In this document: positions 1 to 10,950 of the stretch, piece by piece
Numbering within the stretch: position 1 is the stretch's first letter
How the letters are laid out: each line of letters starts with the position of its first letter
Made by a program: the position numbers and the translations under genes
Assembly (NCBI GenBank): GCA_949126835.1
Contig: OX421508.1
Span: 12,949,399 to 13,013,398 of the forward strand
Length of the DNA: 64,000 nt
Source: Anisus vortex
Lineage: Eukaryota; Mollusca; Gastropoda; Planorbidae
Reading direction: 5' to 3'
The notes under the pieces: model-generated
Database searches by the model: none
What the model saw: the letters and a program-made list of their open reading frames with translations, nothing else
Told to the model about the DNA's origin: nothing

Positions 1-275
1 AACAAATTCAATATTATTGAATCAAATGTGGAAACGTTTTCTAATAAAAGGGAGATAATAAACCAGTTCTATTTGAGCTAATTTTTCTAATTTGTTTTTT
101 TTCTGTTATAAAAGAATAAATGGTTACCAATTTATAACTTTAAAATGATCAAAATGTAAAAAGTATTTGAAAATTATATAAATTTTAAATATTTTATGAC
201 TAAAGAATCAATATGTCTAGTTTAAAACATTATATTATCTACCCAGATTGTATGATTACTAAGTATCCGATTAAC
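1..275. mobile_element. Fragment of a short hAT-type element (MITE)
   Basis: This AT-rich stretch is a diverged copy of the interior of the complete hAT MITE at 43,200-43,953 and of the fragment at 49,543-49,815. Shared landmarks, in order, are AAAGGGAGATAAT, a TTATAAAAGAA-like stretch, TTTATAACTTTAAAATGAT, ACTGTAAAAAGTATTTGAAAA and ATTACTACGTATC. The left terminus lies outside the window. No coding potential is seen. Confidence 0.65.
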
Positions 276-509
276 GATGATAATAATCGATGGTTCTTTT
301 CAAAGTGTGAAACACTAAACATATTAAAAAACTTTCCAGTTCAACTGAGATGGAAATATATATAACATTTGCAAGGTGTTAAATCTTCATCTTGACAAAC
401 AAATGATAGATCTAATGTTGATCACCTTAAATGTGAAAGTTTATTAATAAAATATTGGTCTTGCTACGGAGTTAATGTCCTATAAAAATAATTTATAACA
501 AAAGTATAA

Positions 510-598
510 TAGAGCAGGTTGACTTTTAGGCTGATGGCTCGCTGAATGATTTAGAAATCCTAGTTTGGCACACTGTTAGAAAAAGGTTGCCGACCCCT
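510..598. mobile_element. Terminal fragment of a second hAT-like family
   Basis: The segment ends in GGTTGCCGACCCCTGG, the inverted form of the GGTCGGCAACC motif seen at 17,097 and 56,723. Its preceding ~75 bases match 9,815-9,893 (shared TTAGAAATCC and TTTGGCACACT). It is one end of a non-autonomous element; the other end is not recognised. Confidence 0.5.
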
Positions 599-884
599 GG
601 TATATATTATATTGTTTAAAAAAATGTACTTTTTGAAAACTCTCCTTGATATTTTATTATATATGTTTCCATAATTGAGTTGAGAATCTTTTTTTTTAGC
701 ACATGTTGGCCCATATAGCTATTGGAGCAGCGTTCTTCGGTCGTAAAGGGAATGTGTGGCCAGCACAATGACCATCTGTCTTTAGTTTTTCCAAGTAAAT
801 ATACTAGTGCCCACATTAGATGGTGTAGAGTGTGGACTCATGGGCACCCCCCCCAGACCCCGCATTTCTGTTTATTTTACCTGG

Positions 885-1016
885 ATTCGAATCTGAGTAT
901 CATATAGTGTATAGATTTTCTTCCAATTAGATCTATTGTGTTGTAATATGATTCGAATCTGAGTATCATATAGTGTATAGATGTTCTTCCAATTAGATCT
1001 ATTGTGTTTTAATATG
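885..1016. repeat. 66-bp tandem duplication
   Basis: Two consecutive copies of a 66-bp unit beginning ATTCGAATCTGAGTATCATA differ at only a few bases. The unit start resembles a tRNA B box, but no A box or tRNA fold was found upstream. Confidence 0.85.
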
Positions 1017-1700
1017 AAATAAAATGGAAAAAATAAATGTTAAGTCTTAAAATTTTGTGGTTGCAGAAATAAAACTATGTTATAATGCATATCAAATGAA
1101 TGTATAATATTAAATAAGCATTTCGATTTATCGCAACATGCATTTAAAGTAAGCTTTGAATATTTTTGTAGGATTTAATTTTTCTACCTAAATACATCAG
1201 TCGCCTTGTATATTAAATAAATTAATGGAAAAATGCCATGTCCTAAATTAGGATATGACGTCACAGTCACGCTACCAAAACCGTGCTTGAAATAATCTCC
1301 CACCCATTTACACAGGGAACAGAAATCATACCATCTGATTAGCACAAAGAAACACTGACAGAGCCATTTGACTGATATTGTCTTTTTACCACATGCCACT
1401 GAATGGCTTCAACCAAATTAGCCAACAATGAATACACCTATTGTTTATCTTGGTCTAGTAAAAATATCTTAACCTTTTCCTCAGAGCTAGATAAACGACA
1501 ATTCCAGCTCTTGTAGCGTGTTTTCTTAGAGCTTTTCTTTGTGTTTACTAGCTGCTAACTGTGTCGTTAAGCTGTCAACATAAAGAGCTAGAAATTGGGT
1601 GGTTTTTAGCTGCTTTTATGTTGTTCTGAGTTCCTCACCTGAACCAAATCACCGAAAGTTTGTTTGGTCAATTCTTTGCATTGGGCGTCAAACCCCGTAC
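1017..1700. other. No gene seen
   Basis: AT-rich DNA with frequent stops in all frames. No splice-flanked coding exon, RNA gene or transposon terminus was recognised. Confidence 0.5.
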
Positions 1701-1937
1701 TAGTTTATGTCTGTAGTTGTAGTGGTTGTCTGGAGGGCAGGGGCGGTGTAAATATTGTAGCAAGCATAAGGGACCTCACGCACGGGTAATGGGGGGGGGT
1801 GAGGGCTGGAGATATAAGAGGGCGTTGGTGCGAGGAAAGAGTGAGTCTCAATCAGTGATGAAAAAAGAAAGAGAGACAGAGTAGGAGGATTGTGGGAGCG
1901 AAAGATTGTAGGAAATAGTTTGTAGGAGAGAAATATA

Positions 1938-3443
1938 GTTGGAGAAAGAGAGAGAGAGAGAGAGTGTTGTTTTGAATGAAAAAAATGAAGAGTTCTAGCG
2001 AGGTCTTGACAAAGAGAGAGGAAAGAGGAGAGAGATAGTGTGGGACAATGAGAGAGTAGGAGAAGGATAGAGTCAATAGATGGGTAAAAGGGAGACATGT
2101 GAGAAATAGATAGTGTGAGAGAAAGAAGAGAGAAAGAGAGAAAGAGAGAATGGTAAAGAGACATGGTGGAAGAAAGTGGAAAATGAAAATGAAAAATAAA
2201 AGATATCGTGGGAGAGAGAGAGACAAAGAGAGAGAGAGAGACAAAGAGAGAGAGACAAAGAGAGAGAGACAAAGAGAGAGAGAGAGAGAGACAAAGAGAG
2301 AGAGAGAGACAAAGAGAGAGAGACAAAGAGAGAGAGACAAAGAGAGAGAGAGAGAGACAAAGAGAGAGAGAGAGACAAAGAGAGAGAGAGAGACAAGAGA
2401 GAGAGACAAAGAGAGAGAGACAAAGAGAGAGAGAGAGAGAGACAAAGAGAGAGAGAGAGACAAAGAGAGAGAGACAAAGAGAGAGAGACAAAGAGAGAGA
2501 GAGAGAGAGACAAAGAGAGAGAGAGAGACAAAGAGAGAGAGAGAGAGAGACAAAGAGAGAGAGAGAGACAAAGAGAGAGAGAGAGACAAAGAGAGAGAGA
2601 CAAAGAGAGAGAGACAAAGAGAGAGAGAGAGAGAGACAAAGAGAGAGAGAGAGACAAAGAGAGAGAGACAAAGAGAGAGAGACAAAGAGAGAGAGAGAGA
2701 AAGACAAAGAGAGAGAGAGAGACAAGAGAGAGAGAGACAAAGAGAGAGAGAGAGACAAAGAGAGAGAGAGACAAAGAGAGAGAGACAAAAGAGAGAGAGA
2801 GAGAGAGACAAAGAGAGAGAGAGAGACAAAGAGAGAGAGACAAAGAGAGAGAGAGACAAAGAGAGAGAGAGAGAGAGACAAAGAGAGAGAGAGAGACAAA
2901 GAGAGAGAGAGACAAAGAGAGAGAGACAAAGAGAGAGAGACAAAGAGAGAGAGAGAGAGAGACAAAGAGAGAGAGAGAGACAAAGAGAGAGAGAGAGACA
3001 AAGAGAGAGAGAGAGACAAAGAGAGAGAGAGAGAGAGACAAAGAGAGAGAGAGAGACAAGAGAGAGAGAGAGACAAAGAGAGAGAGAGACAAAGAGAGAG
3101 AGAGAGAGAGACAAAGAGAGAGAGAGAGAGACAAAGCGAGAGAGAGAGAGAGACAAAGAGAGAGAGAGAGAGANNNNNNNNNNNNNNNNNNNNNNNNNNN
3201 NNNNNNNNNNNNNNNNNNNNNNNNNNNNNNNNNNNNNNNNNNNNNNNNNNNNNNNNNNNNNNNNNNNNNNNNNNNNNNNNNNNNNNNNNNNNNNNNNNNN
3301 NNNNNNNNNNNNNNNNNNNNNNNNNNNNNNNNNNNNNNNNNNNNNNNNNNNNNNNNNNNNNNNNNNNNNNNNNGAGAGAGAGAGACAAAGCGAGAGAGAG
3401 AGAGAGAGAGAGGTCGTGAGAGAGAGAGAGAGACAAAGAGAGT
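1938..3443. repeat. GAGA / GAGACAAA low-complexity tract with assembly gap
   Basis: About 1.5 kb of purine-rich repeat built from (GA)n interrupted by GACAAAGA blocks. The strand asymmetry is near total. The long open frames it gives (Arg-Glu-Asp-Lys one way, Leu-Ser-Val the other) come from dinucleotide composition and are not genes. The tract contains the gap at 3,174-3,373, so its true length is unknown. Confidence 0.95.
3174..3373. other. Assembly gap (200 N)
   Basis: Exactly 200 N bases lie inside the GAGA tract. A round number suggests a fixed-size placeholder, not a measured distance. Confidence 0.99.
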
Positions 3444-4371
3444 GTAAATAAAGAGATAGAGTGAAAGTTAAAAAAAAAGGATTGAGTAAAAGAGAGTTAG
3501 ATAAATTACAAAAGAAAATCAAGGTAAGCAATAAATGACGGTGTATAGAGGAGGGGGAGTGATGGTGTGGAAAAATGTCTTAGTAATGTCTGGCACCTCG
3601 CTCATGCTTAAAAAAAAATAGATCTCACAGAATCTGGCTTTTTGAAGTCGTTCCAGAAAAAACAAAAAAGTGTTTGTATATAAAACATGCTAAACAATGG
3701 AATGTGTTATGCATTCCCGATTTCTCTATTGTAATCATACAGTCTTTAAAACATAACAATTCTAAAATCATTGTTGAAAATTTATCGTTACGTAATCATG
3801 GCATTTTAATTATTATCAATTATGTTTGTAACGCATGTGATGATTTCGTCGTATATAAATACCACCAGTTATTATTTGTCTGTGTTTTTTTTGGTTGTGT
3901 GGTACAATTTTAAAACGAGTTTAACATATTCCGTAAGATCTATATTGGTGTCTGGGCGAGCTGAAGGTTAGGTTGAGAAACGATTTATCTCCCTTGTGTT
4001 TCGACGTCACGCGTGTAGAATTTTCCATAATGAACCGGTCAATGTAAAATAATTTTTTTTTTAGTTAATGGTGAAAAATATTCACATTACGTGAGTTCAA
4101 TTCAAAAAGCAAATGAATTGAAATTGAAATCACATTATGTGGATTGTTCAATGAATATCCATTGGGCGATACATTATTTATAGAGTTAATCAAAGAAATG
4201 TAGGATTAAATGTACTGCTCATTGGACGGACTTGTTCCCACCGATAGTTCATATTTGATTTGTCTTCAGTTTGATAATATTGTACATTGGGTTTTCATAC
4301 TGCTGAATTATTGTTCGTGTGGCTATTTGCGATATTTATATATATATATTTATATACATTAAGACCATCCT
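3444..4371. other. No gene seen
   Basis: AT-rich intergenic DNA. A short open frame at 3,674-3,913 (+) has no recognisable domain, and I do not call it. Confidence 0.5.
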
Positions 4372-4690
4372 TCGTCCATTACACAATGACATCATTACAC
4401 CATTACGTCATTACACAATGACATCATTACCCGTTACGGCTTTACACAATTACATCATTACACCGTTACGTCATTAAATCATTACAAAGTTACGTCATGA
4501 CATCATTATACAATTACACCATTACACCGTTACGTCATGACATCATTACATCATTACACCGTTACGTCATTACAAAATTACATCATTACACCGTTACATC
4601 ATGACATCATTACATCATTACACCGTTACGTCATGACATCATTACACAATTACATCATTACACCGTAACGTCGTTACATCATTCTACGGC
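4372..4690. repeat. Degenerate CATTACACCGTTACGTCATGA tandem repeat
   Basis: Short modules CATTACAC, CGTTACGTCAT and GACATCATTACA alternate irregularly for about 320 bases. TTACGTCAT occurs repeatedly and resembles a CRE/ATF half-site. Nothing shows that this region has a regulatory role. Confidence 0.85.
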
Positions 4691-5217
4691 TCACACTACG
4701 TGGTCTTACGTGTCTAATTTAAAAAACAAAATAGAATATTTGTTAATAAAGAAAATGCCACTATAAGTAGTCTAAAAGCTCGTAGGTTCTATTGTAACAG
4801 AGAATATTGTAGTAGTGACATCACGTATCTGTATTTTGAGAACCAATTTTCCACATCAACAGCAAAAAATCGGCAACTGAATGTAGTCAGAACGATCACA
4901 AGACTGGGGAATTACGATTGATTCATTTCGATACATTAAGGATGTAATGTTAGAAGTTTATTTTCATTGTAATGAAGTTTTTCTCTGCTTTTTTTTCTTA
5001 TCTTATCTTAGATGTTACAAACGATTATTGCGTCCTACGCTTATCCGTGATTTCAGTCAAGTGAGGGTGGCTGGTGCTCGGTAAATATGTCAACGGTAAA
5101 TTCGACAGAACTTTTTTTCAAACCTGTTCATGGGTTGACTAATCACTCAGTAGTTGCCTCACTTCGCCAGCGATGAAGCTCATGGGTACAGAAGTGAAAT
5201 CCATACACAATATATGT

Positions 5218-5302
5218 TTTTCCTGTTTTTCTTTTCAAATACGTTTTTCCTGTTTTTCTTTTCAAATACGTTTTTCCTGTGTTTTTTTTCAATACGCTTT
5301 AT
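5218..5302. repeat. Short 29-bp tandem repeat, about 3 copies
   Basis: The motif TTTTTCCTGTTTTTCTTTTC, followed by AAATACG, is repeated about three times with decay in the last copy. No function is evident. Confidence 0.7.
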
Positions 5303-5681
5303 GATTCGCGTTAAGAAATCCTTTATTATTTTGCTTTTAATTGTATTTGAAGATAAAGTAATGAAGAAAATTTTGGGGTAAGTTTAAAAGTTTTGACCGA
5401 AGAAAATAACGCAAACGAAAGATGCATTTTAAATTTGAAACACTTGGTTTCATGTGTTGTTCAATTTGAAGTAAGAAATTTATCACGGCGCGTTCCTCTT
5501 ATCAAAGCCCTAAATATCGCATTCTGCCAGACTTTATGGAACATGAACAAAATTAAACCCATTGCCGTATTTTGCGCCCCCTCCCTGAAAATACCATATA
5601 GGCGCCGAGGGCGGCTCTTCTGGGCGCCGGGGCGTATAATGTGCGAACCACTGCTTAAGAAATGTGTTAAATGTAACAAGC

Positions 5682-6289
5682 GTATAATCCTTGTATAATC
5701 CATGTATAATCCATGTATAATCCATGTATAATCCTTGTATAATCCATGTATAATCCATGTATAATCCATGTATAATCCTTGTATAATCCATGTATAATCC
5801 ATGTATAATCCATGTATAATCCATGTATAATCCATGTATAATCCATGTATAATCCATGTATAATCCATGTATAATCCATGTATAATCCATGTATAATCCA
5901 TGTATAATCCATGTATAATCCATGTATAATCCATGTATAATCCATGTATAATCCATGTATAATCCATGTATAATCCATGTATAATCCATGTATAATCCAT
6001 GTATAATCCATGTATAATCCATGTATAATCCATGTATAATCCATGTATAATCCATGTATAATCCATGTATAATCCATGTATAATCCATGTATAATCCATG
6101 TATAATCCATGTATAATCCATGTATAATCCATGTATAATCCATGTATAATCCATGTATAATCCATGTATAATCCATGTATAATCCATGTATAATCCATGT
6201 ATAATCCATGTATAATCCATGTATAATCCATGTATAATCCATGTATAATCCATGTATAATCCATGTATAATCCATGTATAATCCATGTA
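5682..6289. repeat. 11-bp satellite TATAATCCATG, about 55 copies
   Basis: A nearly perfect tandem array of an 11-bp unit spans about 608 bases. Early copies vary (CTTG for CATG) and the rest are almost identical, which suggests recent expansion. Because 11 is not a multiple of 3 and the minus-strand unit lacks stops, all three minus frames are open and read the same 11-residue peptide. These frames are repeat artefacts. Confidence 0.97.
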
Positions 6290-6489
6290 CTTATAGGAAC
6301 ATAGAGCTTTTTGCTTACCTTTCTATACAGTTGACTGCGTATATTTAATTTGTGAAAAAAATTAACTGAAATCATTCACACATGACAATAAGTAGGCTAT
6401 TGATTTATCTTACTCAGGTGATTGATTTTATCTACAGTAATAAAGTCAATCAAGTCAATCAACACATGTCAAACTATTTAATGAGTAAA

Positions 6490-6545
6490 GCGCAGAGCGT
6501 GGTCTAGAGGTAAGTTCTTTGACCTTGTAAATCTAAAGAAACAAG
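6490..6545 (+). repeat. Possible tRNA-related SINE head
   Basis: GCGTGGTCTAGAGGTAAG resembles a tRNA-type A box and is followed by a TTGACCTTGTAAATCT stretch as in many tRNA-derived SINE heads. No B box or SINE tail follows, because the 17-bp satellite begins 30 bases later. Weak call. Confidence 0.3.
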
Positions 6546-6565
6546 TTTTCCAACTTTAAGTAGCT

Positions 6566-6875
6566 TCGTGTTTGCCAGTGTATTGTGTTTGCCAGTGTGT
6601 TGTGTTTGCCAGTGTGTTGTGTTTGCCAGTGTGTTGTGTTTGCCAGTGTGTTGTGTTTGCCAGTGTGCTGTGTTTGCCAGTGTGTCGTGTTTGCCAGTGT
6701 GTCGTGTTTGCCAGTGTGTTGTGTTTGCCAGTGTGTTGTGTTTGCCAGTGTGTTGTGTTTGCCAGTGTGTTGTGTTTGCCAGTGTGTTGTGTTTGCCAGT
6801 GTGTTGTGTTTGCCAGTGTGTTGTGTTTGCCAGTGTGTTGTGTTTGCCAGTGTGTTGTGTTTGCCAGTGTGTTGT
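6566..6875. repeat. 17-bp satellite TGTTTGCCAGTGTGTTG, about 18 copies
   Basis: A tandem array of a 17-bp unit with a few C/T variants in copies 6-8. The unit is free of stops in several frames, giving Cys-rich open frames on + and His/Thr-rich ones on -. These are repeat translations. Confidence 0.97.
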
Positions 6876-8861
6876 TGCGTGGGAGGTATGAAGGTTAAAA
6901 CCAGATTTTTTTGGTGCCATGCAATTGCGTTTGGACGGAATCCTCTATGCTAACAAACTATGTTAAGTAATGACAAGTGCTAATTTTTTTAAAACACATT
7001 TCAACCCAAGTCCTACGTTTTATATTCAGTTGTGGCCTCAAACAATATTCATAACATACACCCAAAGTGATTAACTCAGATACATCAGACATCTGGGTTA
7101 GGGTCCCGTAAAGACGTGTAGAGTAAAACCCACTATTAATGTGCAGGGCTAAGATTTTCGGTACCTATGTAATTAGAAATAAAAATCATGTAGTCTTTTT
7201 GTTGTTTACTTTAATAAAAGATTTGTTGAATATTAAACATACAATTGCATTAATCTATTTGTTGTGAAAAGTGTTTTTTTGTTCTTCAAAAACTTGTTCA
7301 TTTTTTGATTAATTGGTAATTTACACGCACACAAACAATTAAACCGCTTATTGAAGATAATCTGCGCAAACAATTTGACCTTGTTGAGTTTAATAAACAC
7401 TTTACACTAACATTATAACCATCTAAAGAGCGAGGCATTAGGAAGTTTGGGAACCACTGAGTTACGATGACGTCTATTTATTACATCAACATTGTCAATA
7501 ATTGTCAAACTTTCAGAGACCCCTCTTTAACATCATTTCAACTAATGTTAACCCCCCCCCCCCCTCATAATAACGAACAAAATTTTATGTTTAAAATAGA
7601 AAAGAAATTGAAAGGTCTATAAATTATTTATTTTAAAACTTGTTTAATGTATTTCTAAAAGTTACAATCTATGCGTAGCCACGTGACGGTAAAAGGGATC
7701 AGGGGTAGTAGTTAGCAAAAAGAAAAAAAACTTAGTTATTGATATATCAGAATAAATCTTATATTGCCCTTCTGTCTGGCACTATTGCTCACACCCCAAA
7801 TATACATTATACAATTGCGAAATCCCTCCCCCCCCCCCACTTGCACTATGTGTGTCTCATTCCCTTGTCCACCTCCCCAATCATCCCTTTTGTTGTTTTT
7901 AGTCCAGTTCGGAGTAGAGAGGGTAGGCCACGAGGTTGGGGACCCAGTATGATCTATAATATTACTTGAAGGCTCTAACGGTTTCGTTAGCAAATGAACG
8001 AATGGGACCGGAAATGTTGGTACACGTTTAACCTTTAGGTTCACTATGCATGCATACTATTTAAGGAATTGTCCATGGCAGATCTAAAGTTTACACTTAA
8101 GTATACTTTTTGAACGTTGAAGCGGAAGGTTTTGTCCGTTCCAATCCATTACTGGCTGAATCAAGGGCTTTGTTAAAGTAGTTTTATTCCACTGTGTATT
8201 CAACTGTATCCATAATACATTATCATAAACTAAAAATCATAAATTATGTCTCTTGCACCATAAAACCTTGTCATGTCATTAACTGAGTCCCTGATAGTCA
8301 AAAGAGACTCCGAACAAGTAATGTGCGCATCCACTTCCGTTTAATTTTTTAAATTTTTTCTTTGCTTCAGCTTGTCGTCTGCTTTTTTTCTTTCTTTTTC
8401 TTTTCTGTCATTACCACTGATCCACATAAATCACACCGCACGCAATAAAACAAATCGAACACAGAAAAAAAAGAAAGATTCATGTAAAGACTGTCGTCTG
8501 CTGGCTGAAAAGAAAAAGAAAAATAATTAAACGATCAAGAAAAGGCGGGAAGGGAAGAGCCCGCGAACAAGCGCGTTTATAGCAGTAGCGAAATATGGCA
8601 GACATTTTTTTTTCTTTGTCTTTTCTTTTTTTTTTTTCAATAATTCTGGTGTGATGTCACGTGCTTAGACCTGACATTTTGTTTGCAGACGTGACACTGT
8701 TTGTCTGGCTTCTCCCGCCAACTATTAGCCAATTTGGCTCTAAGATTTTATACAGTCCCTTGCTGTTCAATTCTACGAAAATAAAAATAAAAATTCATTA
8801 AAACAATTTAAACAATAATAACTTTTTTTAAAGAATAAAAATATGTGGACATAATAAAGAC
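6876..8861. other. No gene seen; hAT-like end near 7,447-7,465 and a pyrimidine/purine-rich pair at 8,340-8,530
   Basis: No coding exon is supported. TTTGGGAACCACTG at about 7,450 matches the CAGTGGTTCCCAAA type of hAT terminus. CTTGTCGTCTGC with a CTTTTT-rich stretch (8,370-8,405) is followed by a second CTGTCGTCTGC with AAAAGAAAAAG (8,490-8,522), a partly inverted pyrimidine/purine pair. The ORFs at 7,736-8,044 have no recognisable domain. Confidence 0.45.
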
Positions 8862-9330
8862 CATTGACTATAATATACATGGACCGCTTGCTTTAGTATT
8901 TCTGCTATATGATGACTTGAAACACTGATGTTCGGAATTCCCCATTCTAAATAACGTAATTGCTATCCAGGAAATAAAGTTATTGATATACAAGTTCCGT
9001 TTTATTAAATCGCTTTGATTTTCTCAATGAAAAATTAAAATCGAAAGTTGTACAGAGCGGAAACATTTATAGATCAGTGTTGTGCGCGCACGGAAAAAGA
9101 GCATAAGCTCTAAAAATAGAGCGGGCGGTCCATCTTATTATAATTATAGTCAATGATAATAGGATTAATAGGCCTACAAGTATTGATTTAAAGTCGAAAA
9201 AAATGCGATTTAATAAAACGGAACTTGTATAACATCTACTTCATTTAGAATCGGGAATTGCAAAAAAAAAAAAAAGAAGGTAATAGCATAAAAATCTAAA
9301 GCAAGCGGTCCATGTATATTATAGTCTATG
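8862..9330. mobile_element. Foldback hAT-type MITE with 8-bp target duplication
   Basis: The ends are inverted repeats: left CATTGACTATAATATACATG, right (reverse complement) CATAGACTATAATATACATG, both followed by GACCGCTTGCTTTAG. The inverted similarity continues with gaps for roughly 165 bases per arm (shared ACAAGTTCCGTTTTATTAAA). The element is flanked by ATAAAGAC at 8,854-8,861 and 9,331-9,338. An 8-bp duplication with CA-starting termini is characteristic of hAT transposons. It has no reading frame, so it is non-autonomous. An internal GCGGTCCAT-containing segment at about 9,120 looks like a decayed third copy of the terminus. Confidence 0.85.
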
Positions 9331-9496
9331 ATAAAGACAAACAAAGAAACATACGAACAAACACAGCAAACAGATCAATACAAGAAACAACAGATACAAT
9401 ATCCAATCAGTTCACCAACACAAACTGTGTCAGACCTACAAACTCCGATATTGTAGCTATTGTCAGGGCATAATACGTCATCTAAACTAGAACGTA

Positions 9497-9632
9497 AGGA
9501 GTCGTCCATTAATTATGTTAATACAATAAGGGGAGGCGGGGTTTGAAAAATGTTAACAATTGTTGATAAGAAGGAGGGATGAGGTAAAAATTTGTCCAAA
9601 AATTGTTGACGTAATTAATGGGCATCACCTAA
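9497..9632. mobile_element. Small palindromic MITE (~135 bp)
   Basis: Inverted termini AAGGAGTCGTCCATTAATTA and, on the other strand at the far end, TAGGTGATGCCCATTAATTA bound a 135-bp element. No coding capacity. The superfamily is not determined. Confidence 0.65.
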
Positions 9633-9895
9633 AGGGACAAAACTGTAAGGCAAGGAAAAGAAGCAACTGTTGGGTTTCTTTTGTTATTGGAGGTAATACT
9701 TGCCATAAATGTAAATGATGTTGATAAATTTGAGCGATTTTCAATTGGCACGCGGAAGACTCTGAAAAAGGAAATTCATGTATCTTCTGCAAGAAAGTGA
9801 ATGCCAAAGCAGGGTGGCTTTTAGTCTGTTGGCACGCAGAATAAATTAGAAATCCCACTTTGGCACACTATCATCAAAAGGTTACCTACACCTGG
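9633..9895. mobile_element. hAT-like end fragment related to 510-598
   Basis: GGCACGC-containing motifs and the terminal GGTTACCTACACCTGG resemble the 510-598 fragment and the CTTGGCACGCAGAGCGATTT stretch at 56,750. Decayed and non-coding. Confidence 0.45.
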
Positions 9896-10153
9896 TATAA
9901 ACGACGATGATACATTATATTTATTTGATAACAATTCAAAGAATGATGATTTATACAGCACAATCTAGGGAAGCAACGTTTCATGTTTATAGTGAAGTAC
10001 TAGATTTGTGTGTAGTTCTGATTCATTGAGTGAATATACGCATCCCTGCATTTTGTATGGCGCTAGGGCCGTTTGTATTAGTTTTGAAAGGTCCAATCAG
10101 ATGCTCCATATGTCGTGAAATTATACTGATAGAAACGATGACGATGATAAACA

Positions 10154-10640
10154 TCAGGGATGTGCAACAGGCGGCCCGTGGGTCACAACAGGGTTTCCCC
10201 TAACGGCATTTTTCTTAATTTCATTTTTATTATTAATGTAATTAAATTATCCGAATGTGCTGCCCATTCTGTTGTATCAAATTCTTTATACGGCTCACTG
10301 ACGAAAAGTTCTGCACCGCACACCCAGGGCCGGCTCGTCCATAAAAGCAGCCTATGCGGTCGCCTAGGGCGCACAATTTTTGGGGGGCGAATAACTGAGG
10401 ATTTTTTTTAATTTGAGGATGTAAAAATATAGACTAAATTAAAGTTTGGTACTTCTGCGAGCAAATAGCATAGGCAGACGAATTACTAGGTAATGAAAGG
10501 CGAAGGGTATTTTATTTAAGTTGTCTTAGAAAATAGGAAATTATGCCCTAACACTACTCAGTTTCTGCCAGCGGAGGCACTTTAATGTGGGCGCAGAATT
10601 TATTTTCGCCTAGGGCGTCAAAAACCCCACATGTGCACAC
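10154..10640. mobile_element. Two overlapping hAT-like remnants
   Basis: CAGGGATGTGCAAC at about 10,154 is a variant of the terminus CAGGGGTGTGCAAC seen at 32,256. From about 10,326 a CAGGGCCGGCTCGTCC start, with GTCGCCTAGGGCGCA and, near 10,610, TTCGCCTAGGGCGTC, marks a second short element. No coding exon is supported. Confidence 0.4.
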
Positions 10641-10950
10641 CCCACATATAAATGACAAAGTTTCAAATGGGAATAAGGCAACGATATCTGTGATTATACA
10701 CGCACTATATAAACTAGAAGGATTGGTAAACACTATTAATGATTTTAAAAAAGGCTAATAATAATGATGATAATAACAGTGAAGATAAAAGTGATAACAG
10801 TGATGATATACATAATATTAATATAAAAATGAGTATGATATACCATGAATATACATGATAATAATCTAGAAAAAAAAAAGATTCAAATTCATTGATAGTA
10901 TTAACTAACTAACTAACTTGAACTCCTATTGGAAACGAGAGCTGGGAGTA

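Noticed and set aside
885..960. GATTCGAATC as a tRNA B box
   Set aside because: No A box at the right distance and no cloverleaf.
1700..3531. Very long open frames rich in Leu-Ser or Arg-Glu
   Set aside because: They translate the GAGA/GACAAA tract and run through the N gap; no start context or domain.
6568..6953. Cys-rich frames (repeating Val-Cys-Gln-Cys) that look like a secreted Cys-repeat protein
   Set aside because: They are the 17-bp satellite read in three frames; the same peptide appears in every frame.
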